Positions 1-9,163 are shown, counted from the stretch's first letter. The stretch: DNA of 64,000 bases from Paracoccaceae bacterium (GCA_006226775.1 SBGD01000076.1:1-64000); one strand, 5' to 3'. The notes: generated from the letters alone by a model not told the origin. Numbers and translations are program-made.

Positions 1-121
1 CAAGATCGGCGGTAGCGGCAGCCCGGGGGGCGGGCAGCCGCTGGCCCGGCGGGCTACGCCCTTGATTCCGGGCCGGGATAGCGCGACGGTTGTCCGCTTC
101 AGGCCATTCGCGCCGACCGCC
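1..121. other. Left edge, no gene recognised
   Basis: This GC-rich stretch lies downstream of the pgk stop codon. I see no convincing coding signal or recognisable protein end in it. It has several G/C runs with partial dyad symmetry that could end pgk transcription, but no clear T tract. Confidence 0.4.
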
Positions 122-1297
122 CTATCCCAGCGCCGCCACCCCGGGCAGCTCCTTGCCTTCCATCCATTCCAGGAACGCGCCCCCCGCGGTCGAGATATAG
201 GTGAAGTCCGCCGCCGCCCCGGCCTTGTTCAGCGCCGCCACGGTATCGCCGCCGCCGGCCACCGAGACCAGCTTGCCCGCGCGCGACAGATCCGCCGCCT
301 GTTTCGCCGCGGCATTGGTGGCGGCATCGAAAGGCTCGATCTCGAAAGCCCCCATCGGCCCGTTCCAGATCAGCGTCTTCGCCGCGGCCAGCGCCTTTGC
401 CACCAAGGCCACCGTCTCGGGGCCCGCGTCGAGGATCATCGCATCGGCGGGGCAGGCATCGGCGGGCACCGTCTCATGCGCCGCGCCGGCCTTGAACTCG
501 CGCGCGACCACCACGTCGACCGGCAGGAGGATCTCGCAGCCCGCGGCCCTGGCCTTGTCCATGATCTCGCGCGCGGTGCCGGTCATGTCATGCTCGGCCA
601 GCGACTTGCCGACATCGATGCCCTGGGCGGCGAGGAAGGTATTGGCCATGCCGCCGCCGATCACCAGCGTGTCGACCCTGGCCACCAGGTTGCCCAGCAG
701 GTCGAGCTTGGTCGAGACCTTGGCGCCGCCCACCACCGCCACCACCGGGCGTTCGGGCGTGCCCAGCGCGGCCTCGAGCGCGGACAGTTCCGCCTGCATC
801 AGCCGCCCGGCACAAGACGGCAGCAGCCGCGCCACGCCCTCGGTCGAGGCATGCGCCCGGTGCGCCGCCGAAAAGGCATCGTTGCAAAAGACATCGCCCA
901 GCGAGGCCAGGAACTGCGCCATCTCGGGGTCGTTCTTCTCTTCCATCGGCGAGAAGCGGGTGTTTTCCACCAGGATCACCGCGCCCTCGGCGGTGGCGTC
1001 GATCTCGGCGCGCGAGGGTTTTTCGACAAAGACCACCGCCTGGCCCAGTGCCGCCTCCAGCGCGGGCTGGACGATGCGCAGGCTCATCTCGGGCACCGGC
1101 TTGCCCTTGGGGCGGCCGAAATGCGCCAGCAGCACCGGCTTGCCGCCCTTGGCCAGGATGTCGCGGATGGTGGGCAGGATGCGCTGGATGCGGGTGTCGT
1201 CGGTCACTTTGCCGTTATCCACCGGTACGTTGATATCCACCCGGGTCAGCACCACCTTGCCGGTCAGATCCATGTCGTCGAGGGTTTTCCAGGCCAT
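122..1297 (-). CDS. pgk: Phosphoglycerate kinase
   Basis: This cytosolic enzyme interconverts 1,3-bisphosphoglycerate plus ADP with 3-phosphoglycerate plus ATP in lower glycolysis and gluconeogenesis. The 391-residue product has the family length. Seen directly: the RVDINVP signature at residues 19-25, the HFGRPKG substrate loop at about 59-65, and the nucleotide-binding GGGDTVAAL with a terminal STAGGA segment near the C-terminus. An in-frame start 66 bases upstream exists. I chose the ATG at 1297 because AAGGAG lies just before it and because [11 protein letters not shown] matches the usual N-terminus of alphaproteobacterial PGK. It is transcribed away from the cyclophilin genes across a 133-base divergent region. 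No TTAGCGCTAA site is visible in its promoter, unlike eno. Confidence 0.97.
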   Translation of the reverse strand: MAWKTLDDMDLTGKVVLTRVDINVPVDNGKVTDDTRIQRILPTIRDILAKGGKPVLLAHFGRPKGKPVPEMSLRIVQPALEAALGQAVVFVEKPSRAEIDATAEGAVILVENTRFSPMEEKNDPEMAQFLASLGDVFCNDAFSAAHRAHASTEGVARLLPSCAGRLMQAELSALEAALGTPERPVVAVVGGAKVSTKLDLLGNLVARVDTLVIGGGMANTFLAAQGIDVGKSLAEHDMTGTAREIMDKARAAGCEILLPVDVVVAREFKAGAAHETVPADACPADAMILDAGPETVALVAKALAAAKTLIWNGPMGAFEIEPFDAATNAAAKQAADLSRAGKLVSVAGGGDTVAALNKAGAAADFTYISTAGGAFLEWMEGKELPGVAALG

Positions 1298-1430
1298 CTT
1301 GCCGCTCCTTTGACGGAAATGTAAGTTGCGCCATTGTTTGACCGCTGCGGCAGGCCGGGTCAATCGCTGGCTTGCCGCCGGGGGCGCGGCTGATTAGGTA
1401 TCGGTCCATCCAGGTTATGAGGAGGGCCCA

Positions 1431-1937
1431 ATGGCCGAGATCAAGGATCCCGAAAACACCATCCTGATGGAGCTCAAGGACGGCACCGTCACCATCGAGC
1501 TTCTGGCCGACGTGGCCCCCAAACATGCCGAGCGCATGAAGGAACTGGCGCGCGCCGGGGAATACGACAATGTCGCCTTTCACCGGGTGATCGACGGCTT
1601 CATGGCCCAGACCGGCGATGTCCAGCACGGCGACATGGAAGACGGCTTCAACCTGCGCATGGCGGGCACCGGCGGCTCTGCGCTGCCCGATCTGCCGGCG
1701 GAGTTCTCGAAACTGCCGCATGCCCGCGGCACCCTGGGGGCGGCGCGCTCGCAGAACCCCAATTCGGCCAATTCGCAGTTCTTCATCAACTTCAAGGACA
1801 ACGATTTCCTCAACGGGCAATACACGGTCTACGGCCGGGTCATTTCCGGCATGGAGCACGTCGACGCCATCACCCGCGGCGAACCGCCAGCCGAGCCGGA
1901 CCGGATGATCTCGGTCAAGGTGGCCGCCGATGCGTAA
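1431..1937 (+). CDS. Peptidylprolyl isomerase, cytoplasmic cyclophilin
   Basis: This cyclophilin-type cis/trans prolyl isomerase assists protein folding. The 168-residue protein has no signal peptide, so it is inferred to be cytosolic. The catalytic motif FHRVIDGFMAQTGD begins at residue 50, and the NSANSQFFI segment and FLNGQYTVYG follow, as in bacterial PpiB proteins. The start at 1431 has a GAGGAG ribosome-binding site. Its last 8 bases overlap the next gene, which is a second cyclophilin with a signal peptide. The two share an identical 46-base stretch around the active site (1577-1622 and 2112-2157), which indicates tandem duplication or later gene conversion. Confidence 0.93.
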   Translation: MAEIKDPENTILMELKDGTVTIELLADVAPKHAERMKELARAGEYDNVAFHRVIDGFMAQTGDVQHGDMEDGFNLRMAGTGGSALPDLPAEFSKLPHARGTLGAARSQNPNSANSQFFINFKDNDFLNGQYTVYGRVISGMEHVDAITRGEPPAEPDRMISVKVAADA

Positions 1938-2484
1938 GCTGGCGTTTGCCTTTTCGCTGCTGGCCAGCCCGGCGCTGGCGACCGGCCTGGAGATCGAGAT
2001 CGAAGGCGAGGCCAATGGCACCGTGACCATCGACCTCTTCGAGGAGATCGCGCCGGCCCATGTCGCCCAGATCGCCGACCTGGCAGAGAGCGGCGCCTAT
2101 GACGGCGTGGTCTTTCACCGGGTGATCGACGGCTTCATGGCCCAGACCGGCGATGTCGAGTTCGGCAATACCCGGGCGGAGGCCTTCTCGATGCGGATGG
2201 CGGGGCGGGGCGGCTCGGACCGACCGGACCTGCCGGCGGAATTCAGCGACCGGCCCTTCGATCGCGGTGTGGTCGGCATGGCCCGGTCGCAGGATCCCAA
2301 CAGCGCCAATTCGCAGTTCTTCATCATGTTCGATGCCGACCATCTCCTCAACGGGCAATATACCGTGGTGGGCGTGGTCACCGAAGGCATGGAGGTGGTC
2401 GACGCCATCAAGCGCGGCCAGGGCCAGAACGGCGCCGTCGTGGGCGAGCCGGACGTGATGAAGACGGTCACGGTCACGCCGTAA
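1930..2484 (+). CDS. Peptidylprolyl isomerase, exported cyclophilin
   Basis: This is a cyclophilin-type prolyl isomerase of 184 residues. It starts with a short hydrophobic signal peptide that ends at about residue 17 (LLASPALA, then TG), so it is probably periplasmic. The catalytic FHRVIDGFMAQTGD starts at residue 62, followed by NSANSQFFIMFDADHLLNGQ. It overlaps the upstream cytosolic paralogue by 8 bases, so translation of the two is likely coupled. The arrangement provides one isomerase for each side of the inner membrane. The export claim rests only on the N-terminal sequence. Confidence 0.9.
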   Translation: MRKLAFAFSLLASPALATGLEIEIEGEANGTVTIDLFEEIAPAHVAQIADLAESGAYDGVVFHRVIDGFMAQTGDVEFGNTRAEAFSMRMAGRGGSDRPDLPAEFSDRPFDRGVVGMARSQDPNSANSQFFIMFDADHLLNGQYTVVGVVTEGMEVVDAIKRGQGQNGAVVGEPDVMKTVTVTP

Positions 2485-2571
2485 ACCGTCGCACATCCGA
2501 TCACAGGCGCGTGCGGGGGGATGGGCAATCGCCCCCCGCCGTTGCATCCTTTGCCGAAGGGGGATGCGCGC

Positions 2572-3543
<972 letters not shown>

Positions 3544-3548
3544 GGGGG

Positions 3549-3593
3549 CAAAAATCTTGCAAGATTTTTGACCAAATTCCTTGCAGGAATTTG
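3549..3593. repeat. Twin-palindrome unit 1
   Basis: Two palindromes are separated by 2 bases. The first (3549-3570) is a perfect 22-base palindrome with half-site CAAAAATCTTG. The second (3573-3593) has 9-base arms CAAATTCCT/AGGAATTTG around a 3-base loop. The downstream flank CCCGCC recurs after unit 2. Such a pair could fold into two adjacent hairpins at the end of the DUF3179 mRNA or form a protein-binding site. There is no T tract, so it is not a classical terminator. Confidence 0.8.
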
Positions 3594-3625
3594 CCCGCCG
3601 CCGGGAACCGACCTTCGCGAGGACC

Positions 3626-3668
3626 CGAAATCGTCAACGATTTCGTCAAAATTCATCGATGAATTTTG
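3626..3668. repeat. Twin-palindrome unit 2
   Basis: This is a second pair of palindromes. 3626-3645 has arms CGAAATCGT/ACGATTTCG with a 2-base loop. After 1 base, 3647-3668 is a perfect 22-base palindrome with half-site CAAAATTCATC. The second member resembles the second member of unit 1 and is followed by the same CCCGCC. The format (two roughly 20-base palindromes with a 1-2 base gap) is also that of the units at 38.6 kb, though the sequences differ. Confidence 0.8.
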
Positions 3669-3829
3669 CCCGCCCGGCCCCGCGCGACGCGCCATGAGGC
3701 CGAGGCCGCGCCCCCGCCCGCACCGCCTGCAATGTCAATCCCCAACATATTTTCCACCGCCATTGTGAAGCGCGAAATGCGTGTTAGACTTTTGCTGGGA
3801 CACGGGGTAAACGTGCGTCGAAGGGCTCT

Positions 3830-3841
3830 GTTAGCGCTAAC
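3830..3841. promoter_or_regulatory. GTTAGCGCTAAC operator upstream of zwf
   Basis: This is a perfect 12-base palindrome centred 72 bases before the zwf start. The identical 12-mer occurs upstream of eno, and TTAGCGCTAA also occurs upstream of glgP. Odd-even palindromes with a central CG step are typical of LacI-family operators. Lying downstream of the predicted promoter, it would suit a repressor. The likely protein is a CceR-like regulator of central carbon metabolism (inference). Confidence 0.65.
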
Positions 3842-3907
3842 GAGTCGACAGGTCGCAACCGAAAACGGCCCCGTGCCGGGCCGAACAGACAAGAAAGAGG
3901 GTTAACC

Positions 3908-5362
3908 ATGGTCTCACGCGTCATTCCTGTGGACCCATTCGACCTCGTGATCTTTGGCGGCACCGGCGATCTGGCCCGCCGCAAGATCCTGCCGGGTCTG
4001 TTCCGCCGCCATTGCGCCGGCCAGATGCCCGAGACGGCGCAGGTGATCGGCGCCGCGCGCTCTGACATGGATTCAGCCGCGTATCGCCAGATGGTCCGCG
4101 ACGCGATCCACGAATTCGACGGCGAACGCCCCGACGATTGCCCGGATCTCGCCGGTTTCCTCGAGCGGCTGCACTACGTGGCGGTCGATGCCCAGGGCGA
4201 GGGCGGCTGGCAGGAGCTCAAGGACCTGCTGCGCAAGAACACGGTCAAGGCCTTCTACTTCTCGGTCGCGCCCTCGCTTTTCGGCGACATTGCCGAGCGG
4301 CTCAAGAACAAGGGCCTGGCGCGGCGCGATGCGCGGATCGTGCTGGAAAAACCCTTCGGTCGCGATCTCGACTCGGCGAAGGCGCTGAACAAGACCCTGG
4401 CGACCTATTTCCACGAGGATCAGATCTATCGGATCGACCATTACCTCGGCAAGGAAACCGTCCAGAACCTGATGGCGGTGCGATTCGGCAACATGCTGTT
4501 CGAGCCGCTGTGGAACAGCCAGTACGTCGATCACATCCAGATCACCGTGGCCGAGACCGTCGGCGTCGGCGGGCGCGGCGGTTACTACGACAAGTCCGGC
4601 GCGATGCGCGACATGGTGCAGAACCACCTGATGCAGCTTTTGTGCCTGATCGCCATGGAGCCGCCCTCGCGGTTCGAGCCGGACGCGGTGCGCGACGAAA
4701 AGCTCAAGGTGATCCGCGCGCTCGAGCCGGTGCAGACCCAGGACATCGTGCGCGGCCAATATGCCGCCGATGGCGACCAGCCGAGCTACCGCGACGATGC
4801 GGAAGACCCGCGCTCGACCACCGAGTGTTTCGTGGCGATGAAATGCCATATCTCCAACTGGCGCTGGGCCGGCACGCCCTTCTACCTGCGCACCGGCAAG
4901 CGCCTGAAAGAGCGCACCAGCGAGATCGCGGTGGTGTTCAAGGAAACGCCGCATTCGATCTTCGACGCCGATGCCGGGCGGCACCGCAACATCCTGATCA
5001 TCCACCTCCAGCCCAAGGAGGGCATGGAGTTGGGCGTCACCATCAAGGAGCCGGGACCGGGCGGGATGCGGCTGGTCGATGTGCCGCTCGACATGTCGTT
5101 CTCCGACGCGCTGGGCCCGGATGCCGAGGATGTGCCCGACGCCTATGAACGGCTGATCATGGACGTGATCCGCGGCAACCAGACGCTCTTCATGCGCGGA
5201 GACGAGGTCGAGGCCGCCTGGGCCTGGACCGATCCGATCATCGAAGGCTGGGAGGAGCGCGGCGAAGTGCCCAAACTCTATGACGCCGGATCCACGGGGC
5301 CCGAGGATGCGCTGATGCTGATGCACCGCGACGGCCGCAAGTGGCGCGAGATCAGATCGTGA
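3908..5362 (+). CDS. zwf: Glucose-6-phosphate 1-dehydrogenase
   Basis: This enzyme oxidises glucose-6-phosphate to 6-phosphoglucono-lactone with NAD(P)+, the entry to the Entner-Doudoroff and oxidative pentose-phosphate routes. The 484-residue protein has the usual length. The N-terminal dinucleotide-binding motif FGGTGDLARR is at residues 16-25, and the active-site signature RIDHYLGKE is at about 175-183 with its catalytic His. It heads a zwf-pgl-pgi cluster. The TTAGCGCTAA palindrome upstream suggests control by a LacI-type carbon regulator. Oddly, the last 11 or so codons and the bases just after the stop codon recur 95 bases downstream (see the duplication entry). Confidence 0.97.
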   Translation: MVSRVIPVDPFDLVIFGGTGDLARRKILPGLFRRHCAGQMPETAQVIGAARSDMDSAAYRQMVRDAIHEFDGERPDDCPDLAGFLERLHYVAVDAQGEGGWQELKDLLRKNTVKAFYFSVAPSLFGDIAERLKNKGLARRDARIVLEKPFGRDLDSAKALNKTLATYFHEDQIYRIDHYLGKETVQNLMAVRFGNMLFEPLWNSQYVDHIQITVAETVGVGGRGGYYDKSGAMRDMVQNHLMQLLCLIAMEPPSRFEPDAVRDEKLKVIRALEPVQTQDIVRGQYAADGDQPSYRDDAEDPRSTTECFVAMKCHISNWRWAGTPFYLRTGKRLKERTSEIAVVFKETPHSIFDADAGRHRNILIIHLQPKEGMELGVTIKEPGPGGMRLVDVPLDMSFSDALGPDAEDVPDAYERLIMDVIRGNQTLFMRGDEVEAAWAWTDPIIEGWEERGEVPKLYDAGSTGPEDALMLMHRDGRKWREIRS

Positions 5363-5464
5363 GCCGGGCAAGGCCGGCAAAGCGCCTCTTGCAGGGGGTG
5401 GCCCCGGCAGGCAAGCCTGCCCGTGACGGACGAACATGGCGCGAGGTCAGAGCGTGAACCGGGC
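5330..5464. repeat. Tandem duplication of the zwf 3' end around a palindrome
   Basis: The bases 5330-5369, covering the zwf end and stop, align without gaps to 5425-5464 with a constant offset of 95. The blocks TGGCGCGAG, TCAGA, CGTGA and CCGGGC are shared. Read in the zwf frame, the real tail is RKWREIRS-stop and the copy is RTWREVRA-stop. Between the two copies lies GGCAGGC-AA-GCCTGCC (5406-5421), a perfect 7-base-arm hairpin. The copy is not part of any gene. It resembles the arrangement at 38.6-38.8 kb. Confidence 0.8.
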
Positions 5465-5517
5465 GGGGCAGACCGGCCCCGCCTGACCCGCGCCGGGATC
5501 AAGAGAGAGGACAGGTC

Positions 5518-6189
5518 ATGGACTTCTTCGAATATGCCGACCGCGAGATGCTGGCGATCGACCTCGCCAACAAGCTGACCGGCGAATTGCGCTCGGCGCT
5601 GGAACACCAGGAGCGGGTGCTCATGGCGGTGCCCGGCGGCACCACGCCGGGGCCGGTCTTCGACGCGCTCTGCGGCACCAACCTCGACTGGGCGCGGGTC
5701 GATGTCATGCTGACCGACGAACGCTGGGTGCCCGAGGACAGCGACCGGTCAAACACCCGGCTGCTGCGCCGGCGCCTGCTGGTCGACCGGGCCGCCGCCG
5801 CCAGCTACCTGCCGCTCTACCTGCCCGCCGAGGAACCGGAAGAACGGCTGGCCGAGCTCGAGGCCGCTATCGCGCCGCACCTGCCGATCCAGGTGCTGCT
5901 GCTGGGCATGGGCGCGGACATGCATACCGCCAGCCTCTTTCCCGGCGCCGACCGGCTGGAAGAGGCGCTGGCGCCCAAGGCGCCGGTCCTGTTGGCGATG
6001 CGCGCGCCCGGCGCGCCCGAGCCGCGCATCACCCTGACCGCCCATGTGCTCGACGATGCCATGTCGAAACACATCGTCATCTTCGGCGACGACAAGCGCG
6101 AGGCGCTGGAAAAGGCGCGCAACGCCACGCCCCAGGAGGCGCCGGTGGCCGCCGTGCTGTCGCAAGCCTCGGTCCACTGGGCGCCCTGA
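5518..6189 (+). CDS. pgl: 6-phosphogluconolactonase
   Basis: This enzyme hydrolyses 6-phosphoglucono-lactone, the Zwf product, to 6-phosphogluconate. The 223-residue protein shows the glucosamine-6-phosphate isomerase/6PGL fold signatures: a glycine-rich [14 protein letters not shown] loop at about residues 39-52, [12 protein letters not shown] around 64-75, and [16 protein letters not shown] (the usual [11 protein letters not shown] block, here with ADMH instead of the more common DGH). The start at 5518 follows AGAGAGGACAGG. It lies between zwf and pgi in the same direction. The gap to zwf is enlarged by the tandem duplication. Confidence 0.95.
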   Translation: MDFFEYADREMLAIDLANKLTGELRSALEHQERVLMAVPGGTTPGPVFDALCGTNLDWARVDVMLTDERWVPEDSDRSNTRLLRRRLLVDRAAAASYLPLYLPAEEPEERLAELEAAIAPHLPIQVLLLGMGADMHTASLFPGADRLEEALAPKAPVLLAMRAPGAPEPRITLTAHVLDDAMSKHIVIFGDDKREALEKARNATPQEAPVAAVLSQASVHWAP

Positions 6190-6226
6190 TCGGCCGCCCG
6201 CCCCTCACTGCAAGGAAACAGACCCC

Positions 6227-7828
6227 ATGTGGAGCACCCTGAAATCCCTGGCCGCCGATACCGAAGGCCGGAAAATCATCGATTTGTTCGAAAACCCCGG
6301 GCGCGCGGCGGAATTTTCCGCCACTTTCGACCACTTCCTGTTCGATTTCTCCAAGACCAATATCGACGACACCGCGCTTGCCGCGCTGCTGGACCTGGCC
6401 GAAAACGCCGGTGTGGCGCAGAAACGCGAGGCGATGTTCGCCGGCCGCAAGATCAACGAGACCGAAGGCCGCGCGGTGCTGCATACCGCGCTGCGCAACC
6501 TCGATGGCGCGCCGGTCAACGTGGATGGCGTGGATGTCATGCCCGAGGTCCTCGACACCCTGGCGCGGATGGAGAGCTTCGCCACCGAGGTACGCGACGG
6601 CACCTTCACCGGGCAGGGCGGGGCGATCACCGATGTGGTCAATATCGGCATCGGCGGGTCCGACCTCGGGCCGGTGATGGCCTACCGGGCGCTGTCGCCC
6701 TATGCCGACGGGCCGCGGGTGCATTACGTCTCGAACGTCGATGGCGCCGATATCGCCGACACCCTGCGCGGGCTGGACGCGACAACGACGCTGGTCATCG
6801 TCGCCTCCAAGACCTTCACCACCATCGAGACCATGACCAATGCCCGCACCGCGAGGGCCTGGATGTCGGACAAGGTCAGCGACCCGGCGGCGCAATTCGC
6901 CGCGCTTTCCTCGGCCACCGACAAGACCGGCGATTTCGGCATCGCGTCCGAGCGGGTCTTCGGCTTCGAGGATTGGGTCGGCGGGCGCTATTCGGTCTGG
7001 GGGCCGATCGGCCTGTCGCTGATGATCGGCATCGGGGCAGAGGCCTTTCGCGCCTTCCTGCGCGGCGGCCAGTCGATGGACCGGCACTTCCAGACCGCCG
7101 AATTTGCCGAGAACCTGCCGGTGCTGCTGGCGCTGGTGGGGATCTGGCACAACCAGGTGCTGGGCCATGCCACCCGCGCGGTGCTGCCCTATGACAACCG
7201 GCTGGTGCGGCTGCCGGCCTACCTGCAACAGCTCGAGATGGAATCGAACGGCAAGAGCGTGGCGATGGACGGCACGACGCTGGACTATCACAGCGGGCCG
7301 GTGGTCTGGGGCGAGCCGGGCACCAATGGCCAGCACGCCTTTTACCAGTTGATCCACCAGGGCACGCGGGTGGTGCCCTGCGAATTCCTGGTCGCCGCCG
7401 AAGGCCATGAGCCGGATCTGGCGCATCACCACCAGTTGCTGATCGCCAATTGCCTGGCCCAGTCCGAGGCGCTGATGCGCGGGCGCAGCCTCGACGAGGC
7501 GCGCGAGAAGGTAAAGGATGCCTTCGAGGGCGAGGAACTGGAACGCCAGGCCCGCCACCGGGTCTTTCCCGGCAACCGGCCCTCGACCACGCTGATCTAT
7601 CCCAAGCTGACGCCCGAGGTGCTGGGCCAGATCGTGGCGCTCTACGAGCATCGGGTCTTCGTCGAGGGGGTGATCCTGGGCATCAACTCCTACGATCAAT
7701 GGGGGGTGGAGCTGGGCAAGGAACTGGCCACCGCGCTGGGCCCGATCGTCGCCGGCGAGGAAAGCGCCGAGGGCAAGGACGGCTCGACCCGGCAACTGGT
7801 CGACTACCTGCGCCGCCACCGCGCCTGA
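6227..7828 (+). CDS. pgi: Glucose-6-phosphate isomerase
   Basis: This enzyme interconverts glucose-6-phosphate and fructose-6-phosphate, letting gluconeogenic carbon and fructose enter the Entner-Doudoroff route. I start at the ATG at 6227 (AAGGAAA upstream, N-terminus [14 protein letters not shown]). The reading frame is open further upstream, but that part overlaps pgl and does not look like PGI. The 533-residue product has the normal length. It contains [12 protein letters not shown] with [12 protein letters not shown], the [11 protein letters not shown] block and the C-terminal signature [11 protein letters not shown]. It is the last gene of the zwf cluster. A hairpin downstream faces the opposite strand. 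Confidence 0.96.
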   Translation: MWSTLKSLAADTEGRKIIDLFENPGRAAEFSATFDHFLFDFSKTNIDDTALAALLDLAENAGVAQKREAMFAGRKINETEGRAVLHTALRNLDGAPVNVDGVDVMPEVLDTLARMESFATEVRDGTFTGQGGAITDVVNIGIGGSDLGPVMAYRALSPYADGPRVHYVSNVDGADIADTLRGLDATTTLVIVASKTFTTIETMTNARTARAWMSDKVSDPAAQFAALSSATDKTGDFGIASERVFGFEDWVGGRYSVWGPIGLSLMIGIGAEAFRAFLRGGQSMDRHFQTAEFAENLPVLLALVGIWHNQVLGHATRAVLPYDNRLVRLPAYLQQLEMESNGKSVAMDGTTLDYHSGPVVWGEPGTNGQHAFYQLIHQGTRVVPCEFLVAAEGHEPDLAHHHQLLIANCLAQSEALMRGRSLDEAREKVKDAFEGEELERQARHRVFPGNRPSTTLIYPKLTPEVLGQIVALYEHRVFVEGVILGINSYDQWGVELGKELATALGPIVAGEESAEGKDGSTRQLVDYLRRHRA

Positions 7829-7851
7829 TCCGCGCGCCTGAAACGAAAAAA

Positions 7852-7873
7852 AACGGGGGTAAAAACCCCCGTT
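7852..7873 (-). terminator. Rho-independent terminator of the DoxX-like gene
   Basis: AACGGGGG and CCCCCGTT form an 8-base stem with a 6-base loop. On the minus strand it is followed by TTTTTTTT, so it best serves the gene at 7925-8338. It could also weakly stop pgi transcripts from the other side. Two more hairpins (7886-7903 with arms GAGTGC/GCACTC, and 7908-7928 with arms ATAACCGGG/CCCGGTTAT) precede it in the same transcript. Confidence 0.8.
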
Positions 7874-7924
7874 CAGTCAGGTAGAGAGTGCTGTCATGCA
7901 CTCAGTCATAACCGGGAGGCCCGG

Positions 7925-8338
7925 TTATAGCAGGCCTTCCCAGCCGCCGCGCACAAGGGCGGTTTCGCCGCCGCCCTGCAGGGTCAGGATGAGAAGGGAA
8001 AACAGAAAGACGGTCGCATGTCCGAACTCCCACACCGCCGTGAGGCCGGTGACCGGCACCGGTGAGGCGACGTCGAACAGGATCAGCACGGTCACCAGCA
8101 CCAGCGATGCAAAGGCGATGATCCGCGTGCGGATTCCCAGCATCAGCCAGATCGCGAAGATGCCGATCAAGATCACCAGGGGAATGCGCATGAAGGCAAA
8201 CTCGGACACGTAGTCGAAGTTCAGCCAGGTATGTGCCAGGGCTCCGTCATAAAGCCCGATCGTGGTCAATGCGCTGATCACCAGCGTAAAGCCCGTGAAG
8301 AGTCGCGCGCAGAGTTGCGCGGATAGATATTTGCCCAT
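7925..8338 (-). CDS. Small four-helix membrane protein, possibly DoxX-like
   Basis: I do not recognise this 137-residue protein with certainty. It is almost entirely hydrophobic, with about four membrane segments (near residues 10-30, 48-68, 70-92 and 103-122). The block IWLMLGIRTRIIAFASL resembles the G-L-TR-AA helix turn of DoxX-type proteins, and the end LQGGGETAL also fits loosely. GAGG precedes the ATG by a short gap. It is a single gene followed by three hairpins and a T tract, and its promoter must lie in the AT-rich stretch to its right. Function is unknown. Its base composition is less GC-rich than the neighbouring genes. Confidence 0.7.
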   Translation of the reverse strand: MGKYLSAQLCARLFTGFTLVISALTTIGLYDGALAHTWLNFDYVSEFAFMRIPLVILIGIFAIWLMLGIRTRIIAFASLVLVTVLILFDVASPVPVTGLTAVWEFGHATVFLFSLLILTLQGGGETALVRGGWEGLL

Positions 8339-8884
8339 GTCTGCCTCGGTATTACTTATGAGTGTTTTTCTTTAATTGTTATCCCGCGGGGTGGCAGGCG
8401 GCAATAACCTCTGGGTAGTTTTCTTAAGCAAAGTTAACGTGACGTTGCGTCATATAGGGATCAAGTATCTGTTATGATGGGGTTTTATGCAGGCTTGGGG
8501 CGGCGCTAAAGGTGAATAATAAATAAATCTTATTTATTAACGCGCTAAAAAACAGGCGGCGCGCATGAATCAAATGCCGGTGGGCGCGTCGAATTTATTA
8601 TGAGAAAATTCCTGGAACTATTCCAAGTCGTAAAGAAACGTTACACTCCGGTTGATTTCCCCGGCCTTTTCGCCCGCAAGCCCGTATCATGATACCGGCG
8701 GCATGCTGGCGGCGCACGATCACGCAAAGGTCAGCGCGGCGCGGGGCGTCGGCAAGATTTCGCCGGTCGGGGCGGGATTCCCCGCGGGAAAGCGCTGTCG
8801 GGGCAAACCAGCGATGGATGATGCGGTCAAAAACGCTACCATGCGTCCGAAGCCAGGCATTGAATGCTGGCGAAAGGAGACAAG
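8339..8884. other. Gene-free AT-rich region
   Basis: This 546-base stretch lies between the DoxX-like gene and the lipoprotein gene. From about 8345 to 8645 the G+C content is near 42 percent by eye, far below the rest of the window. It contains a strong inverted repeat AATAAATAA-ATC-TTATTTATT (8518-8538). From about 8650 the composition returns to normal. It probably holds the promoters of both divergent neighbours. I could not assign any gene. It may be the edge of transferred DNA or a bent-DNA promoter region. Confidence 0.5.
8518..8538. repeat. AT-only inverted repeat
   Basis: 9-base arms AATAAATAA/TTATTTATT surround a 3-base loop inside the AT-rich region. It could be a regulator binding site, or a hairpin if transcribed. 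No similar copy was noticed elsewhere in the window. Confidence 0.7.
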
Positions 8885-9163
8885 ATGAAACTGCACGTAT
8901 TTGCTGCTGCTGCCGTGGCGATTTCGACCCTCACCGCCTGCAACACGCTCACCCCCGACCAACGCTCGATCGTGGGCGTCACCGGCGGCGCCGCCGCCGG
9001 CCTGATCGCCGCGCGGGTCCTCGAGGCCGATCCGGCCTGGACGCTGATCGCCGCCCTCGGTGGCGCCGCGGCCGGGACCGTGGTGGCGCAGAACACCTCG
9101 ACCGGGAACTGCGCCTATGCGCGCGGCGACGGCACCTATTACACCGCGGCGTGCCCGCGGTAA
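8885..9163 (+). CDS. Small glycine-zipper lipoprotein
   Basis: This 92-residue putative lipoprotein was not recognised as a named gene. The N-terminus MKLHVFAAAAVAISTLTAC is a lipoprotein signal peptide with lipobox LTAC, so Cys19 would be lipidated. Two short glycine- and alanine-rich hydrophobic segments follow (GVTGGAAAGLIAARVL and LIAALGGAAAGTVVAQ), typical of outer-membrane glycine-zipper proteins. Two further cysteines in the tail (NCAYA and AACPR) may pair. I chose the ATG at 8885 because AAAGGAG lies directly upstream. It is monocistronic, with its own terminator. Confidence 0.8.
   Translation: MKLHVFAAAAVAISTLTACNTLTPDQRSIVGVTGGAAAGLIAARVLEADPAWTLIAALGGAAAGTVVAQNTSTGNCAYARGDGTYYTAACPR

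Larger units (their letters stand above)
3544..3907. other. Gene-free region carrying palindromes, promoter and operator of zwf
   Basis: This 364-base stretch separates the DUF3179 gene from zwf. The left third holds four palindromes in two pairs (listed separately). To their right, TTGTGA at 3763-3768 and TAGACT at 3785-3790, 16 bases apart, form a plausible promoter. The palindrome GTTAGCGCTAAC lies about 40 bases further on, and AAAGAGGG precedes the zwf start. I see no coding potential. The promoter call is inference from sequence resemblance only. Confidence 0.5.

Noticed and set aside
62-1324. Long open frame opposite pgk
   Set aside because: The frame is open only because high G+C makes antisense frames lack stops. 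Its His/Arg/Gly-rich translation has no family resemblance, whereas pgk on the other strand is certain. The same applies to the long frames opposite zwf, pgi, eno, lptD, pepA, pgm, malQ, glgX, glgA, glgC, glgB and glgP.
3549-3668. A CRISPR array or tandem terminators before zwf
   Set aside because: There are no regularly spaced identical repeats with spacers, and the hairpins are not followed by T tracts. They are better described as paired palindromes.
8600-8692. A 30-codon frame (MRKFLELFQVVKKRYTPVDF and ten more residues) in the AT-rich region
   Set aside because: It looks amphipathic and begins with ATG, but there is no ribosome-binding site, no recognisable family and its end runs into GC-rich non-coding DNA. 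It cannot be supported without expression data.
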